Source: an uncultured Lachnospiraceae bacterium (GTDB taxonomy: Bacteria > Bacillota > Clostridia > Lachnospirales > Lachnospiraceae). Taken from it: DNA of 21,732 nucleotides. The stretch is from the NCBI GenBank assembly GCA_946549155.1, contig CAMNQN010000022.1:1-21732 (forward strand), in the 5' to 3' direction. A program made the translations under genes and the position numbers. Shown here piece by piece: positions 14,186 through 21,732 of this stretch; positions within the stretch are counted from its first letter, which is position 1; the number at the start of each line of letters is the position of its first letter. The notes under the pieces were generated by a model. It worked only from the letters and a program-made list of their open reading frames with translations. It did not search any database and was not told the origin of the DNA.

Positions 14186-15976
14186 CTACTCCCGCTCCAT
14201 TTCCTCCAGGCATTGTGCGAAGAAATCCAGGGCATCCTGCACCGGCGCCGGGCTGGTCATGTCCACACCGCACATCTTCAGCAGCTCAATCGGCGTCATG
14301 GACGAACCGCCGCAGAGGAATTTCCTGTAATTTTCCACCGCACCCGGCTCCCGATTCCAGATCTTTTTCGCGATAGCCACCGCCGCAGACAGTCCCGTTG
14401 CATACTGATACACATAAAACGGCGTGTAAAAATGAGGGATTCTGGACCATTCCCAGGCAATCTGTGAATCGGAAACCATCTCTTCGCCAAAATACGTCTT
14501 ATTTAATTCCAGATAAATGCCGCACAGCTTCTCCGCCGTCAGCGTTTCCCCTGCCTCCACCTTCTCATGGGTGATTTTTTCAAATTCCGCAAACATGGTC
14601 TGCCGGAACAGCGTTCCCTTAAACTGCTCCAGGAAATGATTCAGCAGGTATTTCCTCTCCGCGTGATCCCCGGTCTTTTCCAGAAGGCTGTACAGCAGCA
14701 GCACTTCATTGCAGGTGGAAGCCACCTCCGCCACAAAAATAAAGTAATCTCCGTAAATGTAAGGCTGCGTCCTTCTCGTATAATAGCTGTGAATAGAATG
14801 CCCCATCTCATGGGCCAGGGTGAACACATTGTCCAGCGTGCCCTGATAATTCATCAGCACATAGGGATGCGTGTCGTAGCTTCCCCAGGAATAGGCGCCT
14901 CCCCGTTTTCCCTCATTCTCGTACACGTCAATCCAACGGTGATCAAAGCCCTCCCTCAGGATGGACAGATACTCCTCCCCCAGAGGGGACAGTCCCTCCA
15001 AAACGATCTGCTTCGCCTCCTGAAACTCGTATTTGCGGTTGACGCCCCGCACCATGGGCACATACACATCATACATATGCAGCTCCTCCACACCCAGCAG
15101 CTTCTTTCGAAGCGCCACGTAACGGTGCATGGAGGGAAGGTTTTTATGTACTGTATCGATAAGCTGATGGTACACCGTCACCGGAATCGGGGCCTGATCC
15201 AAATGTGCCTCCAGCGTGCTGCCGTAGCGGCGCTGTCTGGCAAAATACAAATCCTGACGGATATTGGCGTCATAGAGAGCCGCCATGGTATTCCCCAGCT
15301 TCTCGTAGGCGCGGTAATATTTTTCAAAAGCATCCTTTCGCAGCACTCTGTCCGTGCTCTCCTCCAGTGACACAAAGTTTCCGCCGGTGAGAGGCCGCAG
15401 ACCGCCGCCCTCACCCCGGGCCGGCTCAAAGGTCATGTCCGCATTCTGCAGCATTCCATACACCCGGTCGGGGGCCTGCCCCAGCTCCCGGGCCAGCGCC
15501 AGCATCTGCTCCTGCTCCACAGACAGTGTATGGGGCTTCTGGCGGAACAAATCCTTCAGCCAGGTGCGGTACAACTCCAGCCCCGGCTCCTCCTTCAGAT
15601 ACCCCTCCAGCGTCTCCCAGTCCATAGCCAGAAGCTCCGGCTGCATCCAGGCGCACACACTGCCCAGCTTCACCTGCAGGCTCTCGCTCTGGCCGGAAAG
15701 GCCCTGATATTTCGCATTGCCCATATCCTCATGAAAACGCATCGTGGCATACACATAGATTCTCCCAAACCTCTGGCTCATCCGACAGTAGTCGTTCAGC
15801 ACCTCCATCAGCTTGCCGCTGCCCTGGGACAGGCAGCCCTGATACCCGGCAAAGGCTTCCATCTGCTGCTCCAGCTTATCCACATCCTGCTGCCATGCCT
15901 CGTCTGTAGGATAGATGTCCTCCAGCGCCCAGGTATCCTCCACGTTCTGTTCCCACCGTTTTCTGATTTCTTCCAT
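14186..15976 (-). CDS. pepF: Oligoendopeptidase F, 596 aa
   Basis: Cytoplasmic zinc metallopeptidase of family M3 that cleaves short peptides. The zinc motif HEMGH is at 389-393 within LAHEMGHSIHSYYTRR. The following EVASTCNE segment supplies the third ligand glutamate, and the C-terminal HFYTPFYVYQYATGLSAA block is typical of M3B enzymes. Length (about 600) is normal. The ATG at 15976 is chosen over 16051 because GGAGG lies 8 bases upstream. It follows the methyltransferase gene by 79 bases, with a stem-loop but no terminator in the gap, and leads into the MATE gene. Confidence 0.95.
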   Translation of the reverse strand: MEEIRKRWEQNVEDTWALEDIYPTDEAWQQDVDKLEQQMEAFAGYQGCLSQGSGKLMEVLNDYCRMSQRFGRIYVYATMRFHEDMGNAKYQGLSGQSESLQVKLGSVCAWMQPELLAMDWETLEGYLKEEPGLELYRTWLKDLFRQKPHTLSVEQEQMLALARELGQAPDRVYGMLQNADMTFEPARGEGGGLRPLTGGNFVSLEESTDRVLRKDAFEKYYRAYEKLGNTMAALYDANIRQDLYFARQRRYGSTLEAHLDQAPIPVTVYHQLIDTVHKNLPSMHRYVALRKKLLGVEELHMYDVYVPMVRGVNRKYEFQEAKQIVLEGLSPLGEEYLSILREGFDHRWIDVYENEGKRGGAYSWGSYDTHPYVLMNYQGTLDNVFTLAHEMGHSIHSYYTRRTQPYIYGDYFIFVAEVASTCNEVLLLYSLLEKTGDHAERKYLLNHFLEQFKGTLFRQTMFAEFEKITHEKVEAGETLTAEKLCGIYLELNKTYFGEEMVSDSQIAWEWSRIPHFYTPFYVYQYATGLSAAVAIAKKIWNREPGAVENYRKFLCGGSSMTPIELLKMCGVDMTSPAPVQDALDFFAQCLEEMERE

Positions 15977-16023
15977 ATCCTTATCCTCCCATCTCTGCCG
16001 TTCTCCGACAGTCTGTCTTCTTT

Positions 16024-16045
16024 GCTTCCCGGTAATCGGGGAAGC
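16024..16045 (-). other. Stem-loop in methyltransferase-pepF gap
   Basis: GCTTCCC and GGGAAGC form a 7-bp stem with an 8-base loop on the minus strand. It is followed by A-rich, not T-rich, sequence, so it is not an intrinsic terminator. It could be an mRNA processing or stability element. Confidence 0.35.
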
Positions 16046-16055
16046 AGGCAAGTTA

Positions 16056-17540
16056 TCATCCCTGAAATCTCAGCACATACACCTTCGTCTGATTTTTCTC
16101 ATTAATCAGAAATTCTTCCAGCTTATCATACTGGCCGAACTGCCGCAGCCCCTTTTCCACCAGCTCCGGGTTCATGGTGTAAAGCACCACAATCCCTTCC
16201 CTTTTCAGGTGCTCCCCGGCCTTCCCAAAGAACCGGCCATACAGCGCCTCCAGTTCCTGCCCGGTTCCTGTCCCCGCCGCCCGGGGCATATCCGTGATAA
16301 TCTCATCAAACAGGTAGCCGTGGGTAAAATCAAAGAAATCCTTATTGATATAGTGAATCACAGTTCCTGCCCGCTTCGTATTCTCCCGGGCCTTCTCCAC
16401 CGCTTCCCCGAAAATGTCCACTCCGTACATGGGATCCGCCGCCACCGACCGGTTCCGTTCAATCAGCATGGTGCCCACACCGCAGAAAGGATCCAGAATC
16501 TGAGCGCCTTCCTTCAGATAAGGCTTTGCCAGTGCCGCCGTCAGCGCCGCGTTGACAGGCGCAATGGAAGCCGCCGTGACCTCCCTCCGGTAATCAAACC
16601 GTGTATCCGGCAGGGTAAACAGCTTGAGCATTGGCACAAAGCTGCCGTCCTTTCGCTGCAAAAGCCTTAACTCCACCTCATAACCGGTGGTGACATTGCA
16701 CAGCCGGCCATCCCCGGACTCCTCCAGGGCCTCCGCCACCCTGCGGATAAAGGGACCCTTTTTCTCCAGGGGTATGGTTCCCTTCACCTCAATGCGATAG
16801 AGGAAGGTACCGCCCTTTTGGTGATAATCCTCCAAAAAATCCGCAATTCCTTCTAAGGCCAATGCCTGCCCGATCTCCCGGGGAGTACCCGCCACCGGCC
16901 GGCCCCCCGGAACAGGGAACAGATATTCCACCACCGTGCGAATCTTTAGCAGTTCCCGCAAATCCCCATTCTTAACCCGCAGCCCCTGGGCAAATTCCGT
17001 TACGCTGCCGCTGGTAATCTGCGCCCGGGTAGCCTCCTTCTGGCATCGGTTGGTCACCAGAATCACCTCCGGGGCCGGAGAATAGCCGGTAAAGGTATGC
17101 TTCCTTGGCCTTTCATATTTCAGAATCATACTGGTGAGCCGGACCTGCTCCTCCCGGATGTGCTTCCGGTTCTCCTCTGTCAGCGGTTTGCTTCCCAGTT
17201 CCTCCCGGCAGGCCTTTAATTTCTCCAGCCAGGGACGGTAATCCAGCTTTTCCATGGCTTTCAAATAGTCTGCCCGGACAAACAGCGTCTCCTCCCGCTG
17301 ATAAGCGGCAAAAAGAAAAGGCAGAATATCTTCTGTCTCCATCTCCCCCAGAATCAACGCCGCGTTTTTCCGGATCTTTGGGTCCTCCGCCTTCAGAAGC
17401 CCTGCAAAAATCTGAAAGTCCCCGCCCAGCAGATAGGCCAGCCTCCTTTTATTTTCCTCTGTCTTTATTTCCTGACGAAGGGAAATCAGATTCGCTCTGA
17501 CTTCCCTCCCCTGACTGATCGCTTCTAAGTAATCCTTCAC
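16056..17540 (-). CDS. HEAT-like/SAM methyltransferase protein, 494 aa (GTG start)
   Basis: Likely RNA methyltransferase of the UPF0020/TRM11-like class. The C-terminal Rossmann domain has motif I DPFCGVGTM (350-358), an acidic motif at YGVDIFG (372-378) and motif IV TDMPRA (416-421). In motif IV, DMPR replaces the usual (D/N)PPY or DPPR, as in this subgroup. Residues about 15-110 look like HEAT-type helical repeats (DPKIRKNAALILGEM, ETLFVRADYLKAMEKL). A middle region (about 145-340) may be a diverged substrate-recognition domain. The GTG at 17540 is chosen because AGAGGG lies 6 bases upstream and GTGA overlaps the amidase stop by 4 bases. The methylation target is unknown; tRNA or rRNA guanine/adenine N-methylation is inference. 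Confidence 0.82.
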   Translation of the reverse strand: MKDYLEAISQGREVRANLISLRQEIKTEENKRRLAYLLGGDFQIFAGLLKAEDPKIRKNAALILGEMETEDILPFLFAAYQREETLFVRADYLKAMEKLDYRPWLEKLKACREELGSKPLTEENRKHIREEQVRLTSMILKYERPRKHTFTGYSPAPEVILVTNRCQKEATRAQITSGSVTEFAQGLRVKNGDLRELLKIRTVVEYLFPVPGGRPVAGTPREIGQALALEGIADFLEDYHQKGGTFLYRIEVKGTIPLEKKGPFIRRVAEALEESGDGRLCNVTTGYEVELRLLQRKDGSFVPMLKLFTLPDTRFDYRREVTAASIAPVNAALTAALAKPYLKEGAQILDPFCGVGTMLIERNRSVAADPMYGVDIFGEAVEKARENTKRAGTVIHYINKDFFDFTHGYLFDEIITDMPRAAGTGTGQELEALYGRFFGKAGEHLKREGIVVLYTMNPELVEKGLRQFGQYDKLEEFLINEKNQTKVYVLRFQG

Positions 17541-18343
17541 TGTCTTCCCTCTGTTTCCGCGTCCTGCTCCGCCATACTCTCCAGGTAAGCCGCCAGCTGA
17601 TCCAGCTGCGTTTCCGCCTCTGTCACCTGATACTTTTCCCGGCACTCCTCCCGGTAATTCATCACATCATCCTTGAACTCTTCCCATTTATCCTCATTCT
17701 CCACGTAATACTTGGGACAATCCTTCCCCGTCACGTCGTAATGCCGGATAATATGATCCCGGTCCAAACCATATTTTTCCGTCAGATAAGCTGTAAGCTT
17801 CACCAAAGCCTCATAGGTAGCCTGGGTAAATTTGCCTGTAGTATCCTTGTGACAATTCTCAATGGAAATGGACTGATTGTTCATCTCATTGGAAGCGTAG
17901 GCAATCTCACCGTCCGGCACACACCGGATAATCTCCCCCTCCAGGCCCACCACGTAATTGGCGCTCATGTAAGTATCCTTCAGATCCTTCAGGCTCTCGA
18001 AATAATCGTGATTTTGCTGCGCAGTGGTCTGCGGGTTCGCCAGATAGTGAATCACCACATAATTAATGGCCTTCGTTTTCTCCCCCGGCCGGGAATATTC
18101 GTTCACCGTCAGAAGCTGCTCGTCAATATCCGGCCTGGGAACATACAGCTGCTCCCCCTGGCCGTCATCTTCTATGTAATCAATAGACACATCCTGCTCC
18201 AGCAGCGCATCCAGCTCACTGTCCTGCCTGGGGAACAAAACAATAACCAGGCCCACAATCAGAACCACAAACTCAAGAAAGATGACCCATGTAATAATAT
18301 GATGATTTTTGCGTGAAGTTTTTTTTCTCCTGTGATTTCGCAT
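17537..18343 (-). CDS. Membrane-anchored N-acetylmuramoyl-L-alanine amidase (Amidase_2), 268 aa
   Basis: Peptidoglycan amidase of the Amidase_2/PGRP fold. Zinc ligands are visible as His99 (NYVVIHYL), His201 (IIRHYDVTGKDCP) and Cys209. The SANYVVGLEGEIIRCVPDGE and SISIENCH segments are typical. A basic N-terminus and one hydrophobic helix (about 15-37) make a signal anchor that places the enzyme outside the membrane. A linker of about 50 acidic residues precedes the catalytic domain. The start is uncertain: the ATG at 18343 has GGATGG 8 bases upstream, and an in-frame ATG lies 12 bases further upstream at 18355. The stop overlaps the methyltransferase GTG by 4 bases. The C-terminal tail is glutamate-rich and probably helical. 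Confidence 0.9.
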   Translation of the reverse strand: MRNHRRKKTSRKNHHIITWVIFLEFVVLIVGLVIVLFPRQDSELDALLEQDVSIDYIEDDGQGEQLYVPRPDIDEQLLTVNEYSRPGEKTKAINYVVIHYLANPQTTAQQNHDYFESLKDLKDTYMSANYVVGLEGEIIRCVPDGEIAYASNEMNNQSISIENCHKDTTGKFTQATYEALVKLTAYLTEKYGLDRDHIIRHYDVTGKDCPKYYVENEDKWEEFKDDVMNYREECREKYQVTEAETQLDQLAAYLESMAEQDAETEGRQ

Positions 18344-18456
18344 AATCGTAACCATCCGGCCCAAGGTCCGGATTTCAATCCCTTTTTCTTTTTCGTTCCG
18401 GCATCTCCCTCTTCCTGTTCCAAAGGGCAGCGCCGTCAAATATCCATACTGCTTTA

Positions 18457-18485
18457 AGTATATCAAAAAATGCGTGCCATGGCAC
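18457..18485 (-). promoter_or_regulatory. Candidate promoter of amidase operon inside guaB terminator
   Basis: Minus-strand GTGCCA (18485-18480, 4 of 6), a 17-base spacer and TATACT (18462-18457). The -35 lies in the terminator palindrome and the -10 follows its T run. The leader is about 100 bases, in which nothing else was recognised. Confidence 0.5.
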
Positions 18486-18494
18486 GCATTTTTT
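18465..18494 (-). terminator. Perfect-palindrome terminator of guaB
   Basis: TGCGTGCCATGGCACGCA (18471-18488) is an exact 18-bp palindrome flanked by A and T runs on either side, so it could act in both directions. It lies 21 bases after the guaB stop codon. There is no convergent gene that needs the other direction. Confidence 0.85.
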
Positions 18495-18508
18495 TAATAA
18501 TTTATCCT

Positions 18509-19963
18509 TTACTGCTCCACGCTGTAGTTCGGCGCTTCCTTCGTAATATGGATATCATGGGGATGGGACTCCTTCAGAGCCGCAGCGGAAATCTTCACGA
18601 AACGTCCGTTTTCCTTTAATTCCTCAATGGTCGGCGTACCGCAGTAGCCCATACCGGAGCGGAGACCGCCCACCAGCTGGAATACGGTATCCTCCACGCT
18701 GCCCTTGTAGGCCACACGGCCCTCCACGCCCTCCGGCACCAGTTTCTTCGCGTTGGTCTGGAAGTAGCGGTCCTTGCTGCCGTTTTCCATCGCCGCAATG
18801 GAACCCATACCACGGTACACCTTGTATTTTCTTCCCTGATACAGTTCAAAGGTTCCCGGGCTCTCGTCACATCCTGCAAACATGCTGCCCATCATGCAGA
18901 CATTGGCGCCCGCCGCGATGGCCTTCGTCACGTCTCCGGAGTACTTGATACCGCCGTCGGCGATAATCGGAATGCCATACTCCTTCGCCACCGCATAACA
19001 ATCCATCACTGCGGAAACCTGGGGAACACCGATACCTGCCACCACACGGGTGGTACAGATGGATCCCGGTCCGATTCCCACCTTAACGGCATCCGCACCG
19101 GCCTCGATCAGTGCGCGGGCTCCCTCGCCGGTGGCCACATTTCCGGCAATCACCTGTACCTGCGGATAAGCTTCCTTCACCATCCGGACACAGCGCAGCA
19201 CATTGGCGGAATGTCCATGGGCGGAATCCAGAACCACCACATCCACATGAGCCTCCACCAGAGCCTTCACGCGGTCCAGCACATTGGCGGTAATGCCGAT
19301 GGCAGCGCCGCAAAGCAGGCGGCCCTGCTCGTCCTTGGCGGACAGCGGGTATTTTATCTGCTTCTCAATATCCTTAATCGTCACCAGGCCTTTCAGGTTA
19401 AAGTTCTCATCTACAATGGGAAGCTTTTCCTTTCTGGCCTTCGCCAGAATTTTCTTGGCCTCCTCCATGGTGATACCCACCGGAGCGGTAATCAGTCCCT
19501 CGGAGGTCATGGACTCTTTGATCTTCTTCGAGAAATCCTCTTCAAACAGCAGGTCACGGTTCGTAATGATGCCCACCAGCTTGCCCTTTTCCGTAATCGG
19601 CACGCCGGAAATCCGGAATTTTCCCATCAAAGCGTCCGCCTCCGCCAGAGTGTTCTCCGGGGACAGATGGAACGGATCCGTGATAACGCCATTCTCTGAC
19701 CGCTTTACCTTATCTACTTCCTCTGCCTGCGCCTCGATAGACATATTTTTGTGAATGATTCCGATACCGCCCTGGCGCGCCATGGCAATGGCCATCCGGT
19801 GCTCCGTAACCGTATCCATCCCGGCGCTCATCAGCGGAATGTTCAGCTTAATCTTCTTGGTCAGGTGGGTGGTCAGGTCCACCTGATTCGGAATCACCTC
19901 TGAGTACGCCGGCACCAGCAGAACATCGTCAAAAGTAATCCCTTCGCTAATAATTTTTCCCAT
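18509..19963 (-). CDS. guaB: IMP dehydrogenase GuaB, 484 aa
   Basis: Oxidises IMP to XMP with NAD, the committed step of GMP synthesis, in the cytoplasm as a tetramer or octamer. The FDDVLLVPAYS start, the AGMDTVTEHRMAIAMARQGGIGIIH segment and the catalytic loop GIGPGSICTTR with Cys303 are all present. Two CBS domains occupy about 93-205 and would bind regulatory nucleotides. The flap region contains YRGMGSIAAM and the GxxxGYCGTP segment. Length (about 484-488) is normal. AGAGGGA precedes the ATG. It is transcribed alone from its own promoter at 20051-20023, with no guanine riboswitch recognised in the short leader. Confidence 0.97.
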   Translation of the reverse strand: MGKIISEGITFDDVLLVPAYSEVIPNQVDLTTHLTKKIKLNIPLMSAGMDTVTEHRMAIAMARQGGIGIIHKNMSIEAQAEEVDKVKRSENGVITDPFHLSPENTLAEADALMGKFRISGVPITEKGKLVGIITNRDLLFEEDFSKKIKESMTSEGLITAPVGITMEEAKKILAKARKEKLPIVDENFNLKGLVTIKDIEKQIKYPLSAKDEQGRLLCGAAIGITANVLDRVKALVEAHVDVVVLDSAHGHSANVLRCVRMVKEAYPQVQVIAGNVATGEGARALIEAGADAVKVGIGPGSICTTRVVAGIGVPQVSAVMDCYAVAKEYGIPIIADGGIKYSGDVTKAIAAGANVCMMGSMFAGCDESPGTFELYQGRKYKVYRGMGSIAAMENGSKDRYFQTNAKKLVPEGVEGRVAYKGSVEDTVFQLVGGLRSGMGYCGTPTIEELKENGRFVKISAAALKESHPHDIHITKEAPNYSVEQ

Positions 19964-20022
19964 GTCTGATCCCTCTTATCATTTTGAAATTCATACAGTA
20001 ATTTTTCTGCTATTAACTCCAT

Positions 20023-20051
20023 ACTCTAACAAATTCCTGACGGGTTGTCAA
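20023..20051 (-). promoter_or_regulatory. guaB promoter
   Basis: Minus-strand TTGACA (20051-20046), a 17-base spacer and TAGAGT (20028-20023, 4 of 6). The leader is about 55 bases. No PurR box or riboswitch was recognised. Confidence 0.72.
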
Positions 20052-20077
20052 CCGAAGTTTTGACAAAAATCGCAAAA

Positions 20078-20581
20078 CTAATACTGCTTTACCTTCCTCG
20101 GCGCTATTCTCCGGATATCCCCCACAATATCCGCATCCAGCTCCACCTTCACCAGCTCCTGGCCCTGCTCCAGATTAAAAACCAGAGAATAGGAGGGCGC
20201 ATCCGGTCTTCTGGAAGTGAAATCCCGTACCTTCAGCCCCTGTTTGTTTCGGAAGCTGTCCAATTCATGGGAATTGGAGGGTGCCAGAATCTCCAGAAGA
20301 TTCATATCGTAGCTGGCGCATTTTTTACGCTTCTGCTTCGACATAATCTTATCTATATCCAGTTCTCCATTTACATAGAGATACTCGTACTCCAAATCGA
20401 ACCTCGGAAGTACAAAATAACAGACTATCCCCATGGCCAGCGCCCCCAACAGCAGCACCGGATGCACAATAATTCCCCCTACAGCCAACAGCACCGTCAC
20501 TCCGATGATCAGAAATTTCTTTGCCTGGTCCGCCCCAGAGGTTTCCCGTTTTACTAATATTTCTTTGTAAGAATCACCCAT
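20078..20581 (-). CDS. Small membrane protein of unknown function, 167 aa (possibly DUF6106)
   Basis: Function unknown. It resembles a Lachnospiraceae-type conserved protein that I tentatively place in DUF6106. Two adjacent hydrophobic helices (about 22-41 and 43-60) are followed by a cytoplasmic-looking domain of about 105 residues. That domain contains DLEYEYLYVNGELDIDKIM and KRKKCASYDMNLLEILAP, a pattern seen in membrane proteins with a bacterial PH-like or beta-rich domain (inference). GGGGAG lies about 5 bases before the ATG. The gene sits between groEL and guaB with its own candidate promoter. It has no clear terminator, so read-through into guaB is possible. Confidence 0.75.
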   Translation of the reverse strand: MGDSYKEILVKRETSGADQAKKFLIIGVTVLLAVGGIIVHPVLLLGALAMGIVCYFVLPRFDLEYEYLYVNGELDIDKIMSKQKRKKCASYDMNLLEILAPSNSHELDSFRNKQGLKVRDFTSRRPDAPSYSLVFNLEQGQELVKVELDADIVGDIRRIAPRKVKQY

Positions 20582-20606
20582 ACTATCTCCCCGCCTTTTT
20601 TTCTTT

Positions 20607-20635
20607 AGTGTAACACAAAAGGAGGCAATCGTAAA
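20607..20635 (-). promoter_or_regulatory. Candidate promoter inside groEL terminator
   Basis: Minus-strand TTTACG (20635-20630, 4 of 6), a 17-base spacer and TACACT (20612-20607). The -35 is in the terminator loop and the -10 follows the T run, as in the mnmA and amidase promoters. Confidence 0.5.
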
Positions 20636-20653
20636 TCAGGATTGCCTCCTTTT
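20613..20653 (-). terminator. Intrinsic terminator of groEL
   Basis: GGAGGCAATC (20649-20640 read on the minus strand) pairs perfectly with GATTGCCTCC (20630-20621), with a 9-base loop, extended by A/T pairs and ended by TTTTGTG. It lies 19 bases after the groEL stop codon. Confidence 0.9.
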
Positions 20654-20671
20654 TATTACCTTTTATGAGAA

Positions 20672-21732
20672 TTACATCATTCCCATTCCGCCTGCCCCGC
20701 CTGCCGGCATCGCAGGAGCATCTTCCTTGATATTTCCTACTACAGACTCTGTGGTCAGCAGCGTGGAAGCTACGCTGGTTGCGTTCTGCAGAGCGCTTCT
20801 GGTAACCTTGGCAGGATCCAGGATTCCCGCTTCCACCATGTCCACATACTCTTCCTTGTAAGCATCAAAGCCAGTGCCTACCTCGGACTCTCTTACCTTA
20901 TTGATAATTACAGAGCCTTCCAGGCCTGCGTTGGCAGCGATATGGTACAGCGGAGACTCCAGGGCTTTCAGAATGATCTTCGCGCCGGTCTTTTCATCTC
21001 CGTCCAGACCTTCCGCCATCTTGGCCACCTTCTTGGCTGCATGAATGTATGCGGAACCGCCTCCTGCAATAATACCTTCCTCAACCGCTGCTCTGGTAGC
21101 ATTCAGTGCGTCCTCCATACGAAGCTTCGCTTCCTTCATCTCGGTCTCCGTAGCGGCTCCTACGCGGATAACGGCTACGCCGCCTGCCAGCTTCGCCAGT
21201 CTCTCCTGCAGCTTTTCTTTATCAAATTCGGATTTCGTCTCGCCGATCATTACCTTAATCTGATTTACGCGGTCAGCAATTTCCGTCTTGTTGCCCAGGC
21301 CATCCACGATAATCGTGTTCTCTTTCTGAACCTTTACAGATTTCGCGCGTCCCAGCATATCCAGGGTAGCATCCTTCAGTTCCAGGCCCAGCTCCTCGGA
21401 GATAACCTGGCCGCCGGTCAGGATTGCGATATCCTTCAGCATTTCTTTTCTTCTGTCACCATATCCCGGAGCCTTCACAGCTACAACAGAGAAAGTACCG
21501 CGCAGTTTGTTTACGATCAGGGTGGTAAGAGCCTCGCCCTCCACATCCTCAGCGATAATCAGCAGCTTCTTTCCGGACTGTACGATCTGCTCCAGCAGCG
21601 GAAGAATTTCCTGAATATTGCTGATCTTTTTGTCGGTGATCAGGATAAACGGATCATCCAAAACCGCTTCCATCTTCTCCATATCGGTTGCCATATATGC
21701 GGAAATATATCCACGGTCAAACTGCATACCTT
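20672..21732 (-). CDS. groEL: Chaperonin GroEL, 3' part (5' end beyond window)
   Basis: 60-kDa chaperonin that folds proteins in a double-ring complex with GroES. The visible 352 codons begin at the conserved GMQFDRGY segment, near residue 197 of E. coli GroEL, so roughly the first 190 residues are outside the window. The apical domain (LIVNKLRGTF, VKAPGYGDRRKEML), the second intermediate segment (RMEDALNATRAAVEEGI then GGGSAY) and the Gly/Met-rich tail ending GGMGMM are present and intact. The internal ATG at 21727 is not the real start. groES and a second CIRCE element would be expected just upstream, beyond the window. Confidence 0.97.
   Translation of the reverse strand, partial: GMQFDRGYISAYMATDMEKMEAVLDDPFILITDKKISNIQEILPLLEQIVQSGKKLLIIAEDVEGEALTTLIVNKLRGTFSVVAVKAPGYGDRRKEMLKDIAILTGGQVISEELGLELKDATLDMLGRAKSVKVQKENTIIVDGLGNKTEIADRVNQIKVMIGETKSEFDKEKLQERLAKLAGGVAVIRVGAATETEMKEAKLRMEDALNATRAAVEEGIIAGGGSAYIHAAKKVAKMAEGLDGDEKTGAKIILKALESPLYHIAANAGLEGSVIINKVRESEVGTGFDAYKEEYVDMVEAGILDPAKVTRSALQNATSVASTLLTTESVVGNIKEDAPAMPAGGAGGMGMM

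Noticed and set aside
16024..16045. Terminator between methyltransferase and pepF
   Set aside because: The hairpin is followed by A-rich sequence with no T run on the transcribed strand, so the genes are kept in one operon.
19964..20022. Purine riboswitch in the guaB leader
   Set aside because: The leader is only about 55 bases and lacks recognisable aptamer helices.
20040..20078. Hairpin AGTTTTG/CAAAACT after the small membrane gene as a terminator
   Set aside because: It is AT-rich and weak, and no T run follows it.

Overview
The window reads as a chromosomal segment of a Gram-positive, low-to-mid-GC anaerobe of the Lachnospiraceae (Clostridium cluster XIVa) type. This is inferred from the proteins (clostridial MnmA variant, DUF1284, PF06541 proteins, BioY without other biotin genes, a GroEL with a Gly-Met-rich tail), strong Shine-Dalgarno sites, sigma-A promoters and a CIRCE heat-shock operator. 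No phage, plasmid, CRISPR or rRNA/tRNA gene was seen.

Layout. (1) 1-1640, plus strand: the end of a dispersed repeat, a small unknown gene, an HD-domain hydrolase and a TetR regulator. (2) 1663-3690, minus strand: a DUF308 membrane protein overlapping a radical SAM/SPASM-like protein, with a 22-bp dyad upstream. (3) 3694-7352, minus strand: degV, then mnmA followed by an internally duplicated PF06541 membrane protein. (4) 7399-7732: a gene-free block that is a long imperfect palindrome, followed by a TetR gene with its own promoter and palindromic operator and an unknown 7-TM protein whose 3' end overlaps ftsH tail to tail. (5) 9049-11481, minus strand: a MarR-type regulator and ftsH under a perfect CIRCE element. 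(6) 11530-12749, plus strand: a short copy of the repeat, then bioY and a DUF1284 gene under a BirA-like operator. (7) 12784-18485, minus strand: amidase, HEAT-like/methyltransferase protein, oligoendopeptidase F and MATE transporter, tightly packed. (8) 18465-21732, minus strand: guaB, a small unknown membrane protein and the 3' two-thirds of groEL.

How the parts fit. Most genes are housekeeping: tRNA thiolation, GMP synthesis, proteostasis (GroEL, FtsH), peptide turnover, wall hydrolysis and biotin uptake. The less ordinary items are the palindromic repeat family (three copies or fragments in the window), the HrcA-type operator in front of marR-ftsH, two separate TetR/membrane-protein modules with candidate operators, a CxxC-type (probably Fe-S) MnmA, and three promoters whose -35 boxes lie inside the preceding gene's terminator. 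No wholly new multi-gene system can be proved from the sequence alone. The best candidates for something undescribed are the palindromic repeat and the DUF308-radical SAM pair.
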